DNA of 64,000 nt from Sinorhizobium fredii (GCF_002944405.1 NZ_CP024310.1:744001-808000); one strand, 5' to 3'. Counted from the first letter of the stretch, positions 1 to 9,438 are shown. Notes: a model not told the origin generated them from the sequence alone. Program-made: numbers and translations.

Positions 1-1
1 C

Positions 2-463
2 CTCGAATTCGTCGCCGGCATGATCCTCGGCGAGTTCTGGCTCCGCGGGAAGGTTCCCGGGGCGGCAATCGGTTCTTCATTGATCGCCTGCTCGCTCGGC
101 GGTTTTGCCCTGATCGGGGGCCTTCATCTTTCCTTCGACGAGCGCACGACCGGGCCGCTCGCCGTCCTCCTGGTTCTTGGCGCGCTGTCGCTCGAGGCAA
201 GCGGACGGATGCCGATGCTGAACCTGCCGGACCTGCTCGGCAATGCTTCCTACTCGATCTATCTATGGCATACCTTCGCGATCTCGGTCGTCGCCAAGGC
301 CGGCGGCCTATTGGGTATGCCGTCGGCGATTTCGATGGGCCTGGCGATCCTGGCGGGGACGGTCGCCGGTATCGCAGCCTACGGCCTTGTCGAGCGCCCG
401 CTGCTGCAGCGTGCACGGGCGCCGGCGCCGGCCGTCGCCCTTACCGGGCCTACCGCCCAATAG
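2..463 (+). CDS. exoZ: Acyltransferase family 3 protein, C-terminal part (ExoZ-like succinoglycan acetyltransferase)
   Basis: The reading frame is open from the window edge, so the start lies outside. About 153 residues remain, with several hydrophobic membrane segments and the motif NASYSIYLWH, which is typical of the integral-membrane acyltransferase-3 (OafA/NodX/ExoZ) family. These enzymes move acetyl or other acyl groups onto surface polysaccharides at the inner membrane. The gene converges on exoB with 22 bases between stop codons; in S. meliloti exoZ is exoB's neighbour in the succinoglycan cluster. The family call is firm. The exoZ name rests mainly on the neighbour. Confidence 0.8.
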   Translation, partial: LEFVAGMILGEFWLRGKVPGAAIGSSLIACSLGGFALIGGLHLSFDERTTGPLAVLLVLGALSLEASGRMPMLNLPDLLGNASYSIYLWHTFAISVVAKAGGLLGMPSAISMGLAILAGTVAGIAAYGLVERPLLQRARAPAPAVALTGPTAQ

Positions 464-485
464 GCCGGCGAGCCTGCAGGCCTGC

Positions 486-1466
486 TCAGCCGTTTCGGCG
501 CGAATGCCAGTTCCAGGCCGATTCGGTGATTGCCGCCAGGTCGTATTGCGGCTCCCAGCCGAGCACTTGCCGTGCCTTGTCGTTGTTGGCGACGAGCGTC
601 GTCGAGTCGCCCTCGCGGCGGCCGACATAGCTAACATCGAACGGCCGCCTGGAGACCTTCTCGATTGCCCCGAGCAACTCTTTGACGGTTGTCCCCGTGC
701 CGGTGCCCAGATTGAGCTCGACGCTGTCGCCGCCCTCGAGCAGGTAATCGACGGCGCGCACATGCGCATCGGCAAGATCGAGAACATGGATATAGTCGCG
801 CACGCAGGTGCCGTCGCGCGTCTCATAATCCGTTCCGAAGACCTTGAAGCCTTCGCGCCGACCCAGCGCCGCGTCGATCGCCAGCGGAATCGCATGCGTC
901 TCCGGTTCGTGCCATTCGCCGATGCGGCCCTCGAAATCGGCGCCAGCGGCGTTGAAATAACGCAGGATGACGGAGCGCAGGCCCTTGTAGAGGCCGTAGT
1001 CCTTGAGCGCCTGCTCGCAGACCCACTTGGTCCGGCCATAGGGGTTGATTGGAGCCTGCTTGTGGGTTTCGTCCATCGGCACGCTGTCGGGCAGGCCGTA
1101 AGTGGCGCAGGTGGACGAGAAGACGAAAGCCTCGATGCCGGCGGCAAGCGTCGCCGACAAGAGGGTCAGCGTTCCGATGACATTATTGTCGTAGAAGGCG
1201 ACCGGATCCTTGACCGATTCGCCGACCTCGATCATCGCCGCGAAATGCAGCACCGCCCGCGGCTGATGGCGGGCCAGCACTTCGTCGAGCCGCCGCCGAT
1301 CGCGGATGTCGCCCTTCTCCAAAACGCCCCAGCGGACGAATTCCTCGTGGCCGTTGGAAAGATTGTCGTAGACGACCGGGTGATAGCCCTTTTCGGCCAG
1401 TCGAAGGCAGGTGTGAGAGCCGATATAGCCGGCACCGCCGACGACGAGGATATTGTTGTTCTGCAC
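486..1466 (-). CDS. exoB: UDP-glucose 4-epimerase
   Basis: Short-chain dehydrogenase-type epimerase of 326 residues, interconverting UDP-glucose and UDP-galactose. It supplies galactose for succinoglycan, other EPS and LPS. The NAD-binding GGAGYIGSH motif is at the N terminus, followed by the catalytic SSTCATYG serine region and YGRTK (Tyr-x-x-x-Lys), then the substrate-loop RYFNAAGA. The reading frame could begin at a TTG at 1472, but the GTG at 1466 has GAGG about 7 bases upstream and gives the expected VQNNN-type N terminus. The sequence closely resembles S. meliloti ExoB as I remember it. A second epimerase of this fold (uxe) lies at 39522. Confidence 0.93.
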   Translation of the reverse strand: MQNNNILVVGGAGYIGSHTCLRLAEKGYHPVVYDNLSNGHEEFVRWGVLEKGDIRDRRRLDEVLARHQPRAVLHFAAMIEVGESVKDPVAFYDNNVIGTLTLLSATLAAGIEAFVFSSTCATYGLPDSVPMDETHKQAPINPYGRTKWVCEQALKDYGLYKGLRSVILRYFNAAGADFEGRIGEWHEPETHAIPLAIDAALGRREGFKVFGTDYETRDGTCVRDYIHVLDLADAHVRAVDYLLEGGDSVELNLGTGTGTTVKELLGAIEKVSRRPFDVSYVGRREGDSTTLVANNDKARQVLGWEPQYDLAAITESAWNWHSRRNG

Positions 1467-1967
1467 GGGCAACCTCAGGAATGACTTTCAGAAACCGGAA
1501 TGGAGCGCCGTTCGCTTTCGCAACCAATAGCGGCGATTTTTCAACACAATATGTAAGTTCTGCAAAAGATGGCACTCCACACAACGTCGAATGCCGCTTT
1601 GCTTCGCAGGCGTCGGCGAAGGGAGTAGGTGACTGTGGCAGACATGCAGCACTTTGCTGTCTCCTGGCCGGAGCACAATATTTGCGCTTGGCTCGATCGG
1701 TGTCTTCAACTATAAGCAGTCTTCCGGCAATCAGAACAGGGAGGTTACGATGACAGCCTATTGCTTCTCCCTTAGGGACGGTCCACGATCCTGACCTCGT
1801 GACCGGGAGCGCCCGCGCTTCCTGATTGCCGACGGATCCCGCACCGTCCGGCCCCTCCTTTTTCGGAGACGGCGCCGTTTCATCAATGCCGCACGCGCAA
1901 TCGTTCCGGGCGGCATTCCCTTGCTGATCAGATCTCGGGGCCGGTGCGTTGCCACCGGGCAAATCCT
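1467..1967. other. Divergent intergenic region exoB / exsA
   Basis: About 500 bases between the divergent starts of exoB and exsA, so it should hold both promoters. Short open frames here have no ribosome site or recognisable protein content. The part around 1530-1570 is locally AT-rich. I could not pick a confident -35/-10 pair or an operator. Confidence 0.5.
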
Positions 1968-3782
1968 ATGGCGTTCACTCGTTTTGCGGCGCGCGATCGT
2001 GCCTTCCGCAATGTTTTTCGCTTTTCCTGGGCGCACTGGAAGAAGCAGCCGGTGCGGCTTGCCGGCATCCTTTGCACAGTGCTGCTTGCCACGCTTGCCG
2101 ATGTCCTGACGCCGCTCTATGCCGGCCGTCTGGTGGATGCGACCGTCTCGGGTGCGGCGAGCGATGCGATCGCATGGAATGCCGCGCTCTCGGCCTTCTT
2201 GGTCATGATGGCCCTTTCCCTCGGCGCCATCGTCTTCAAGCACGCCGCGATCACGATCATCGTCAGCCTGACGCTGAGGATGATGTCCGACATCGCGGCC
2301 GCTGCGTTCCACCACATTCAGCGCTTCTCCAGCGAATGGCACGCCAACAGCTTCGCCGGCTCGACTGTGCGCAAGGTGACGCGTGGCATGTGGGCGATGG
2401 ACCTCTTCAACGACACGCTGCTCATCGCGCTGTTTCCCTCGGTCGTGATGCTCATCGGCTCGACGGCGCTGATGGCCTGGCACTGGCCGATCATGGGCGC
2501 GATCGTCGGGCTTGGGTCCGTCCTCTTCATAGCCGTCACGGTCTTGCTGTCGCTCGGCTACGTGGCGCCGATGGCGAGCCTTGCCAACAGCTGGGACACG
2601 CGTCTTGGCGGTGCGCTCGCCGATGCGGTGAGCTGCAACGCCGTCGTCAAGAGTTTCGGCGCGGAGAAGCGCGAGGAGGCCCGCCTGGCGAAGGTGCTCC
2701 GGAAGTGGGAGAACCGCACCCGGCGTACCTGGTCGCGTGCGACGCTGAACGGCACGGCGCAAGGCGCGATGCTGCTGGTGGTCCGCGCAGCCATCATCGG
2801 GTCTGCCTTGCTGCTCTGGGCGAAGGGCGAGGCGAGCGCCGGCGACATCACCTTCGTGCTCACCTCCTTCTTCATCCTGCAGGGCTATCTGCGGGAGATC
2901 GGCATGGATATCCGGCACCTGCAGCGCTCGGTCAACGACATGGAGGAACTCGTCGCCATTCATGCTCAGCCGCTCGGTGTTGAGGATCGTCCGGGAGCGC
3001 GGCCGATTCAGATCGCCGACGGCAAGATCGAGTTCCGCAACGTGACCTTTCATTACGGCGCCCATCGGGCTCCGCTCTATGACGGATTCTCGGTCACCAT
3101 CCGCGCCGGTGAGCGCGTCGGCCTCGTCGGACATTCCGGGTCGGGGAAGACGACCTTCGTCAAGTTGATCCAGCGGCTGCATGACGTGAAATCGGGCCAG
3201 GTTCTGATCGACGGCCAGGACATCGCCGGCAGCATGCAGGCGTCGCTCCGCCAGCAGATCGCCATCGTCCAGCAGGAACCGATCCTGTTCCACCGCTCGC
3301 TCGCCGAGAACATCGCGTACGGGCGGCCCGGCGCGACGCAGCACGAGATCGAGGAGGCAGCGCGTCTGGCGAGCGCGCACGACTTCATCTCCGGGCTGCC
3401 GAAGAGCTACGCGACGATGGTCGGCGAGCGGGGCGTCAAGCTGTCCGGCGGCGAGCGCCAGCGAGTCGCGATTGCCCGGGCGTTCCTCGCGGATGCGCCG
3501 ATCCTGATCCTCGACGAAGCGACGTCGAGCCTCGATTCCGAATCCGAGGTGCTGATCCAGAAGGCGATGGAACGGCTGATGACCGGCCGCACGACGCTGG
3601 TGATCGCCCATCGGCTGTCGACCGTCAGGGCGCTCGACCGCCTGCTTGTCTTCGATCGGGGCCGCATCGCCGAGGAGGGCGATCACGACACCCTCATCCG
3701 CCTCAAGGGCGGCATTTACCGGAGCCTCTTCGAAAGGCAGGCGCTGGAACTGACGAAGGGGCTCGTGCTCAGCGACGGCTGA
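1968..3782 (+). CDS. exsA: ABC transporter, fused permease and ATPase (MsbA-like exporter)
   Basis: A half-transporter of 604 residues. A six-helix type 1 exporter membrane domain (about 30-320) is followed by an ATPase domain with Walker A GHSGSGKT near 388, signature LSGGERQR near 491 and Walker B ILILDEA with the D-loop SSLD near 515. It sits next to exoB, exactly where exsA was described in S. meliloti as an MsbA-like exporter linked to succinoglycan production. The ATG at 1968 is preferred; a GTG at 1944 is possible and neither has a strong ribosome site. The substrate is not shown by the sequence; a lipid or lipid-linked sugar is the usual guess. Confidence 0.88.
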   Translation: MAFTRFAARDRAFRNVFRFSWAHWKKQPVRLAGILCTVLLATLADVLTPLYAGRLVDATVSGAASDAIAWNAALSAFLVMMALSLGAIVFKHAAITIIVSLTLRMMSDIAAAAFHHIQRFSSEWHANSFAGSTVRKVTRGMWAMDLFNDTLLIALFPSVVMLIGSTALMAWHWPIMGAIVGLGSVLFIAVTVLLSLGYVAPMASLANSWDTRLGGALADAVSCNAVVKSFGAEKREEARLAKVLRKWENRTRRTWSRATLNGTAQGAMLLVVRAAIIGSALLLWAKGEASAGDITFVLTSFFILQGYLREIGMDIRHLQRSVNDMEELVAIHAQPLGVEDRPGARPIQIADGKIEFRNVTFHYGAHRAPLYDGFSVTIRAGERVGLVGHSGSGKTTFVKLIQRLHDVKSGQVLIDGQDIAGSMQASLRQQIAIVQQEPILFHRSLAENIAYGRPGATQHEIEEAARLASAHDFISGLPKSYATMVGERGVKLSGGERQRVAIARAFLADAPILILDEATSSLDSESEVLIQKAMERLMTGRTTLVIAHRLSTVRALDRLLVFDRGRIAEEGDHDTLIRLKGGIYRSLFERQALELTKGLVLSDG

Positions 3783-3803
3783 GGGGGCCTTGCGGCAACC
3801 GCC

Positions 3804-3834
3804 GGCCGGGCAAGGGAAATTTTCTTGCCCGGCC
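3804..3834. terminator. Bidirectional terminator hairpin
   Basis: An 11-bp perfect GC-rich stem (GGCCGGGCAAG pairing with CTTGCCCGGCC) encloses a nine-base AT-rich loop. It lies between the convergent ends of exsA (3782) and the membrane protein at 3881. It suits termination from both sides. Confidence 0.7.
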
Positions 3835-3880
3835 AACAACGCGAACTCGCGGCTGCCGTTCGGCTCGAAACCAGAGCATA

Positions 3881-5467
3881 TCAATTTGACGCGGCGTCGA
3901 TCCGGGGCGCCAGGCGGTAGATCAGCATCGTATCGTCGTCGACTACGCGTTCGGCGGTCCTGTCGAGGTGGGCTATCAGCGCTTTGTTGTATTCGATGAG
4001 CTTGCGCCGCTGCATGTCGCGCGCGTTCTTGGTGATCCCGAACCACGTGGCGTTCTGGGCGCGCAGCGCCTCCAGCGTCGGGATCGCGTCCTCATCCGCA
4101 AGCAGCATCGACCAGTCGTTTTCGCCGCCGCCCGGCGGGAAAACCCAGCCGCGGCGACGGCTGTAATAGATCGCCACCGGATCGCCGATCGTGGGGGTAG
4201 CGGTGACGACGAGTTCGCCGGGTTGGCTGAGTTCGCTGAGCCGCTCGCCGAGCTTATGGCCGGAATCCGCATAGGGCGTCTTCATCAGCGTGAGCCCGGG
4301 TATGCTGCCGCCGACAATGACGACGGCTGTGATCGCCGCCAAACGCAGCGCGCGCGATCGAATACCCCCTGGCCGTTCGCCGCCTATACTGCTCAACAGG
4401 ATCAGCCCGCGCCCGGCAAGTGCGGCCATCGGCACGTTGAAGATGTGAAAGTTCCAGGGATTGGTCTTGATCTCGCGCGCGGCGAAGAAATAGACGAGCG
4501 CCGCGCCGGCGAGCCAGACATGGAAGAACCAGGCCGCGCGGCCGGGTGCCGTTTCAGGTGTCGTCGGCGGTGCGGCCAAGAGTGCGACGCCCGCAAGCAT
4601 CATCACGGGCAGGGTGAAGAGCCAGTTGCTGGCGATCTTCCAAGTGGCGGGAATGTAGAACCCTTCGCTGACGAACTTGGCAACCCCATCGCTCCAGAGA
4701 TAACCGCTGCCGGCGATGTGATAGGGCGGATAGTTGGTGCCGAGATAGTGGGCCCAGCGGTAGTAGACGAGAATGAGCGCTCCGGCGATGAGCGAGACAG
4801 GTAGGATTTGCAGGATGCGGCGAAGACTGAGCTTGCCTCGCCGCTGCAGGATGAGAAATGTCGCATAGGTCATCGGCACGACGGCTGCGATACCCGGCAG
4901 CTTGGCAAGTACGCCGATGGTGGTGATCAGCCCGGCCGCGAGGAGCAGCGGTATTCGGTCGTTCTGCAGATAGGCCACATAGAGCCAGGCGCCGGTTGTC
5001 ACCAGCGACAACATCGCCGGATCGGGCAGGAAAGAGCGGTCGATCATCACGGCGCCTGGCATGATCGCCAGCAGAAAGGCGCCGGCATGGGCATGGGCAG
5101 CGCCCCAGATGCGTTCGATCAGCCGGTCCAGGGCGAAGACGCCCCAGACCCCGAAGGCGATGGCGACGAGCCGCCCGAACATTTCGTCCCAACCGAACAC
5201 GGCATAAAGCATGGCGGTGATATAGGAGATCACCTGGAGCTCGCGACCCTGGTAGGCGGGTCCCGGCCCCGTCCAGCTCACCTCCGGAAAGAAGATGTTC
5301 CAGCTCCGCAGGAAGAAATTGTCAGCCATCATCGCCGTGCTGGCTTCGCGCCAACTGAAGGCGTCGACCAGTGGCTGCTGCACGTCGTGCAAACGGAACA
5401 GGGCCGCCAGCACCAGAATCGCGCCAAGAACCACGCCATTGCTGGGCCTGAGACCGAAACCCGACAT
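3881..5467 (-). CDS. Multi-membrane glycosyltransferase-like protein (GT39/ArnT-like)
   Basis: An integral membrane protein of 528 residues with about ten or more hydrophobic helices. The first periplasmic loop holds acidic and aromatic residues (DAFSWREAST near 36-45), as in PMT/ArnT-type enzymes that use polyprenyl-phosphate sugars. About 120 soluble residues follow the last helix. It sits between exsA and queC in the exo flank and is transcribed alone, away from queC. A role in adding a sugar to a lipid or surface polymer is inferred from the fold only; donor and acceptor are unknown. Confidence 0.72.
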   Translation of the reverse strand: MSGFGLRPSNGVVLGAILVLAALFRLHDVQQPLVDAFSWREASTAMMADNFFLRSWNIFFPEVSWTGPGPAYQGRELQVISYITAMLYAVFGWDEMFGRLVAIAFGVWGVFALDRLIERIWGAAHAHAGAFLLAIMPGAVMIDRSFLPDPAMLSLVTTGAWLYVAYLQNDRIPLLLAAGLITTIGVLAKLPGIAAVVPMTYATFLILQRRGKLSLRRILQILPVSLIAGALILVYYRWAHYLGTNYPPYHIAGSGYLWSDGVAKFVSEGFYIPATWKIASNWLFTLPVMMLAGVALLAAPPTTPETAPGRAAWFFHVWLAGAALVYFFAAREIKTNPWNFHIFNVPMAALAGRGLILLSSIGGERPGGIRSRALRLAAITAVVIVGGSIPGLTLMKTPYADSGHKLGERLSELSQPGELVVTATPTIGDPVAIYYSRRRGWVFPPGGGENDWSMLLADEDAIPTLEALRAQNATWFGITKNARDMQRRKLIEYNKALIAHLDRTAERVVDDDTMLIYRLAPRIDAASN

Positions 5468-5763
5468 ATACCTTCACCGGCCGAACGATGCAAAACTCTG
5501 TATGCGACAGGGACATTTGCGTGCCTCGCTGATTTGGAGCGGCAGCTTCGGTGTCCACAGTCGCGGACACTATAGCCAAGCAATCTCTGATTGTCGCCAG
5601 GGTAGCAGCAGAACGAATTGCCCTGGTGCCGGATCCTGGACCTTGTGTCACTGCGCTCATGGTGGAAGTGAATTTCGCTGAGGCGGTATCGAGCTTCACA
5701 CACACACACAGACAGAGACCTTTCATTTGGACATAAAAGGCTCTAAAAAACCGGCAGGTAACT
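5468..5763. other. Intergenic region with a (CA)7 tract
   Basis: Region between the divergent membrane protein and the queC leader. It includes a simple (CA)7 repeat at 5697-5710 followed by GACAGAGA. A promoter for queCDE must lie here, but I see no clear consensus boxes. Confidence 0.45.
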
Positions 5764-5796
5764 CCCCGGTCGCAGCCTACCCGGTCAAAACAAGGA
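5764..5796 (+). promoter_or_regulatory. preQ1-I riboswitch in the queC leader
   Basis: Stem CCGG (5766-5769) pairs with CCGG (5781-5784) around a loop that begins TCGCAG. The tail TCAAAACAAGG (5785-5795) follows. This matches the preQ1 class I aptamer, strikingly so for the Thermoanaerobacter tengcongensis version as I remember it (GGGUCGCAG loop, AACAAAACAAGG tail). Loop bases CCT (5776-5778) can pair with AGG (5793-5795), forming the H-type pseudoknot. That AGG is also the Shine-Dalgarno of queC (ATG 5805), so ligand binding should block translation. Confidence 0.88.
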
Positions 5797-5804
5797 CACC
5801 TGTC

Positions 5805-6515
5805 ATGAAAACCATCGTAATCTGCTCCGGCGGATTGGATTCCGTTTCGCTTGCGCACAAGATCGCGACGGAACATGAGCTCGTCGGCCTCCTGTCGTTC
5901 GACTACGGCCAGCGGCACCGCAAGGAACTGGACTTCGCCGCCGCCTGCGCCAGGCGCCTCGGCGTGCCGCACCAGATCATCGACATTCGCGAGATCGGCC
6001 GCCATCTCACCGGCTCGGCGCTGACCGACGACGTGGACGTGCCGGACGGCCATTATGCGGAAGAAACGATGAAGACGACGATCGTGCCGAACCGCAACGC
6101 CATCATGCTGGCGATCGCCTTCGGCGTTGCGGCTGCCCGCAAGGCCGACGCGGTCGCGGCCGCGGTGCACGGCGGCGACCACTTCATCTATCCCGATTGT
6201 CGGCCAGGCTTCATCGCTGCCTTCCAGACGATGCAGAACCATGCGCTGGAGGGATATGCCGACATCACGCTCCATACCCCTTATGTCAACGTCTCGAAGG
6301 CCGATATCGTCGCCGATGGCGCGAAGCACGGCACGCCCTTTGCCGAGACCTGGTCCTGCTACAAGGGCGGCGCGCGCCATTGCGGGCGCTGCGGCACCTG
6401 CGTCGAGCGCCGCGAGGCCTTCCATCTCGCCGGCGTCGCCGATGCCACAGAATACGAGGATCCGGATTTCTGGGTCGCGGCGACGCGCGCCTTCGCTGCC
6501 GCGGAGGTTCGCTGA
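5805..6515 (+). CDS. queC: 7-cyano-7-deazaguanine synthase QueC
   Basis: A 236-residue ATP-dependent enzyme converting 7-carboxy-7-deazaguanine and ammonia to preQ0 in queuosine synthesis. The PP-loop CSGGLDS is at residues 7-13. A C-terminal zinc site is visible as CYKGGARHCGRCGTC (Cys at spacing 8-3-3). This is the gene named exsB in S. meliloti, first read as a regulator of succinoglycan; its sequence is plainly QueC. Start chosen at the ATG after AAGGACACC. The stop overlaps the queD start by one base (TGATG), so translation is coupled. Confidence 0.95.
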   Translation: MKTIVICSGGLDSVSLAHKIATEHELVGLLSFDYGQRHRKELDFAAACARRLGVPHQIIDIREIGRHLTGSALTDDVDVPDGHYAEETMKTTIVPNRNAIMLAIAFGVAAARKADAVAAAVHGGDHFIYPDCRPGFIAAFQTMQNHALEGYADITLHTPYVNVSKADIVADGAKHGTPFAETWSCYKGGARHCGRCGTCVERREAFHLAGVADATEYEDPDFWVAATRAFAAAEVR

Positions 6516-6871
6516 TGTTCCGCATCACCAAGGAGTTCCACTTCTCCGCCTCGCACCAGCTCACGAGCCTGCCGCCCGAGCATCAATGCGCAAGGCTGCA
6601 CGGGCACAACTATGTCGTCGAAGTGGAGCTTTCGGCCGAAACGCTGAACGAGCACGGCTTCGTGCGCGACTATCACGAGCTTGCGCCACTCAAGCACTAT
6701 ATCGACGAGGCATTCGATCACCGCCATCTGAACGACGTGCTCGGGCACGACCGGGTAACGGCGGAGTGTCTGGCACAGCATTTCTATGAGTGGTGCAAGG
6801 CGTGGCTTCCGGAGACAAGCGCCGTGCGCGTCAGCGAGACGGAGAAGACCTGGGCGGAATACCGGCCATGA
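6515..6871 (+). CDS. queD: 6-carboxy-5,6,7,8-tetrahydropterin synthase QueD
   Basis: A 118-residue member of the PTPS/QueD family that makes carboxy-tetrahydropterin from dihydroneopterin triphosphate, the first committed step to preQ0. The zinc histidines are in FSASH and LHGHNY. The catalytic Cys is in HQCARLHGH. Length is normal for QueD. It is the second gene of queCDE and overlaps both neighbours (TGATG with queC, ATGA with queE). Confidence 0.94.
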   Translation: MFRITKEFHFSASHQLTSLPPEHQCARLHGHNYVVEVELSAETLNEHGFVRDYHELAPLKHYIDEAFDHRHLNDVLGHDRVTAECLAQHFYEWCKAWLPETSAVRVSETEKTWAEYRP

Positions 6872-7605
6872 CCGTCACGCGACCGGCCGAGATCCGCGTC
6901 AGCGAGATCTTCGGCCCGACCATTCAGGGCGAAGGCGCGCTGATTGGCCTCCCGACGGTGTTCGTCCGGACCGGCGGATGTGACTACCGCTGCTCCTGGT
7001 GCGATAGCCTGCATGCCGTCGACAGCGCCTATCGCGACGAGTGGCGGGCAATGACGGTCGAGGAGGTCTGGAGCGAGGTCACCCGGCTCTCCGGAGGCGT
7101 GCCGGTGATGGTCTCGCTGTCCGGTGGCAATCCGGCGATCCAGCCGCTCGGGCCGCTGATCGACCGGGGGCATCGGGAAGGCTATCGTTTCGCCCTTGAG
7201 ACGCAGGGTTCGGTTGCCCGCGACTGGTTCGCCAATCTTGACATGCTGGTCTTGAGCCCGAAGCCGCCCTCGAGCGGCATGGAGACGGACTGGGAGGCCT
7301 TCGATGCCTGTCTCCGCTCGTCCAGGGGCAAGCCCCAGACGGCCCTTAAGATCGTCGTCTTCGACGAGGTCGACTATGCCTATGCGCGGTCGGCGGCGGC
7401 GCGCCATCCGCAGTTGCCGGTCTATCTGCAGCCGGGCAACCACACGCCGCCACCTCCGGATGACGAGGTTGCGCCGATCGACATCGAGGGCGTGATGGAG
7501 AGGATGCGCTGGCTGGTCGACAGGGTGTCCGCCGACAAATGGTTCGAGGTGCGCGTGCTGCCGCAGCTGCATGTGCTCATCTGGGGCAACCGGCGCGGCG
7601 TTTAA
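6868..7605 (+). CDS. queE: 7-carboxy-7-deazaguanine synthase QueE
   Basis: A radical SAM enzyme of 245 residues that contracts carboxy-tetrahydropterin to 7-carboxy-7-deazaguanine. The N terminus carries FGPTIQGEG, then the cluster-binding CDYRCSWC (C-x3-C-x2-C) near residues 38-45, followed by SLSGGNP. It starts inside the queD stop (ATGA). It completes the preQ0 pathway in one operon under the preQ1 riboswitch. It ends 12 bases from the convergent stop of exsE. Confidence 0.94.
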   Translation: MTVTRPAEIRVSEIFGPTIQGEGALIGLPTVFVRTGGCDYRCSWCDSLHAVDSAYRDEWRAMTVEEVWSEVTRLSGGVPVMVSLSGGNPAIQPLGPLIDRGHREGYRFALETQGSVARDWFANLDMLVLSPKPPSSGMETDWEAFDACLRSSRGKPQTALKIVVFDEVDYAYARSAAARHPQLPVYLQPGNHTPPPPDDEVAPIDIEGVMERMRWLVDRVSADKWFEVRVLPQLHVLIWGNRRGV

Positions 7606-7617
7606 AGCGCGTCGCCG

Positions 7618-9438
7618 TCAAGGCGCGCCCTGTGTTGCCAATTCCTTCTCGGGCACGCCCTCAGCGAAGCGCACCGGCTTCAATGCCGGGCCTTCGGCAT
7701 CCTTGACGAGATGGATGACGCGGGAAAACAGCGCGCCATTGCGCGGCGTGCGGCCGATCTTGATAACCGCCGTTTCCCTGAGGTCGGTTTCGAAGATCGA
7801 TAGCGCGCGCTTCAGCGCGTCGCTGTCCATCGTCTCCAGTGCTTCATCAATGATCACCCAGCGCGGCCGTTGCAGGAGTATCCGGGCAAAAGCCAGGAGG
7901 CGCTGGTCGTCGTCGCTGAGCTCGCGCTCCCACCGGGCTTCCTGGTCGAGGGATGTCGCCAGGTGGTCGAGGCCGACTTTCGTCAGCGCGGCGACGATCT
8001 CCGAATCGGCAAAGCCGTTGGAGTGAGGATAGGCAAGCGCATTGCGCAACCGACCCCGCGGGAAATAGGGCGCGCGTGGAATGAAGGCGACGGAATCGTC
8101 GACGGGCAAACCGACGCGTCCGCCGCCCCAGGGCCAGAGACCGGCGAGGGCACGGAAGAGCAATGTCTTGCCGGCGCGTGGATCGCCGCTGATGATGACG
8201 CGCTGTCCGGCGCCGATCTCGATATGGGGCTCGGCGAGCCTCGTCCGGCCCGACGGGGAAACCACTTCGAGATTGTCGAAGGTCAGGCTGGCTCTGTCGT
8301 TCTCGACGAATTCTATCCGCTTTTCCCGGTCGTGCAGCGTGTCCGCCACAATGAGCGCGCGCCGGAATGCGGCAACCCGCAACAGTGTCGCGCGCCAGTC
8401 GGCGATCGCACCGATATTGGCCACGAACCATTTGAGCGAAGAGTGCACCTGGTTGAAGGCGCCGACGGCCATCATTAGACCGCCGAAGCTGATATTTCCC
8501 GCGAAATAGACGGGTGCGGCGATCAGGATCGGTGCGACGACCGTCACCCAGCCATAGCCGTCCTGCACCCAGGCAAGATTGATCTGGGCGCGATAAATGT
8601 TGCGCACGGACCCGAGCACGGAGGAAAGATCGAGTTCCAGACGTCTGCGTTCTCCGTCTTCACCGCCCGCCAGCGATATGGCGTCGATATGCTCGTTGAC
8701 ATGCATCATCGAGAATCGCAGATCCGCCTCTCGGGCATAGCGCTCGCCGTTCAGGCCGACGAGCGGCCGCGCGACCAGCCAGCTCACGCAGGAGGCGGAG
8801 CCGGCGTAGAGGATCGCCGCCCAAACCATATAGCCGGGGATCTCCAGTGATCTGTCGCCGATCTGGAAGGCGAATCCGGCTGAGAGCGACCAGAGTACGC
8901 CCACGAAGGAGGCGAGCAGGATCGACGATTGCACGAGGCCGAAGCCGAGATCGGTGGTAAGGTCGGCCAGGTGGCCGGCATCCTCCTGCATCCTCTGGTC
9001 CGGATTGACGCCAATCGCGCCGCCATTCGCGAGTCGAAAGGCACGGCGCGGCCGCATCCACTGACCGATCAGATCCAATGTCAGTCCTTCACGCAGTTTC
9101 AGCCGCACCATCTGGTTGAGCCACTGTTGGGTGACATTGAATATCAAGAGAACGCCGGCGATGACGACGAACAGCAGCAGCTGATAAAAAAAGGCGTTGA
9201 GATCGCGCCGCTCGATCGAGTCGAAGAACGGTCGGTACCAGCGGTTGAGAATGATCTGACCGATCGCGGTGACGATGATGACAGCGAGGCTGCCAGTGGT
9301 CAGCCACAGGATCGGCTTCAGAAGCGGCGAGGCGACGAAGGCACGCCGCATCATGTCGAACTGCTGCCAGATACTGCTGCCCTCGGGTGGTGCGGCCGGC
9401 GATCGGGGCGCGGTCTTCTTGCCGGTCGGTTTCTTCAT
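7618..9438 (-). CDS. exsE: SbmA/BacA-like ABC transporter with ATPase domain (ExsE-like)
   Basis: A 606-residue fused transporter of the YddA/ExsE group. The N-terminal membrane region (about 40-310) has helices and the family's LRxxLT-like segment. The ATPase domain has a Walker A GDPRAGKT near 416-423, Walker B WVIIDEA near 525, and a signature loop reading LSDDDQRLL instead of LSGGQ. The start ATG at 9438 has GGGAGGAA about 9 bases upstream; an upstream in-frame start is not supported. The position in the exo flank matches S. meliloti exsE. Substrates in this family include peptides and very-long-chain fatty acids; here unknown. Confidence 0.8.
   Translation of the reverse strand: MKKPTGKKTAPRSPAAPPEGSSIWQQFDMMRRAFVASPLLKPILWLTTGSLAVIIVTAIGQIILNRWYRPFFDSIERRDLNAFFYQLLLFVVIAGVLLIFNVTQQWLNQMVRLKLREGLTLDLIGQWMRPRRAFRLANGGAIGVNPDQRMQEDAGHLADLTTDLGFGLVQSSILLASFVGVLWSLSAGFAFQIGDRSLEIPGYMVWAAILYAGSASCVSWLVARPLVGLNGERYAREADLRFSMMHVNEHIDAISLAGGEDGERRRLELDLSSVLGSVRNIYRAQINLAWVQDGYGWVTVVAPILIAAPVYFAGNISFGGLMMAVGAFNQVHSSLKWFVANIGAIADWRATLLRVAAFRRALIVADTLHDREKRIEFVENDRASLTFDNLEVVSPSGRTRLAEPHIEIGAGQRVIISGDPRAGKTLLFRALAGLWPWGGGRVGLPVDDSVAFIPRAPYFPRGRLRNALAYPHSNGFADSEIVAALTKVGLDHLATSLDQEARWERELSDDDQRLLAFARILLQRPRWVIIDEALETMDSDALKRALSIFETDLRETAVIKIGRTPRNGALFSRVIHLVKDAEGPALKPVRFAEGVPEKELATQGAP

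Noticed and set aside
1758..4046. 762-residue open frame antisense to exsA
   Set aside because: It lies opposite an ABC transporter with full motifs, has Arg/Asp/Gly-rich composition typical of a shadow frame in GC-rich DNA and no recognisable domain.
5697..5710. (CA)7 tract as a possible phase-variable repeat
   Set aside because: It is not inside a reading frame or between promoter boxes that I can identify, and the riboswitch explains local control. Kept only as a simple repeat.
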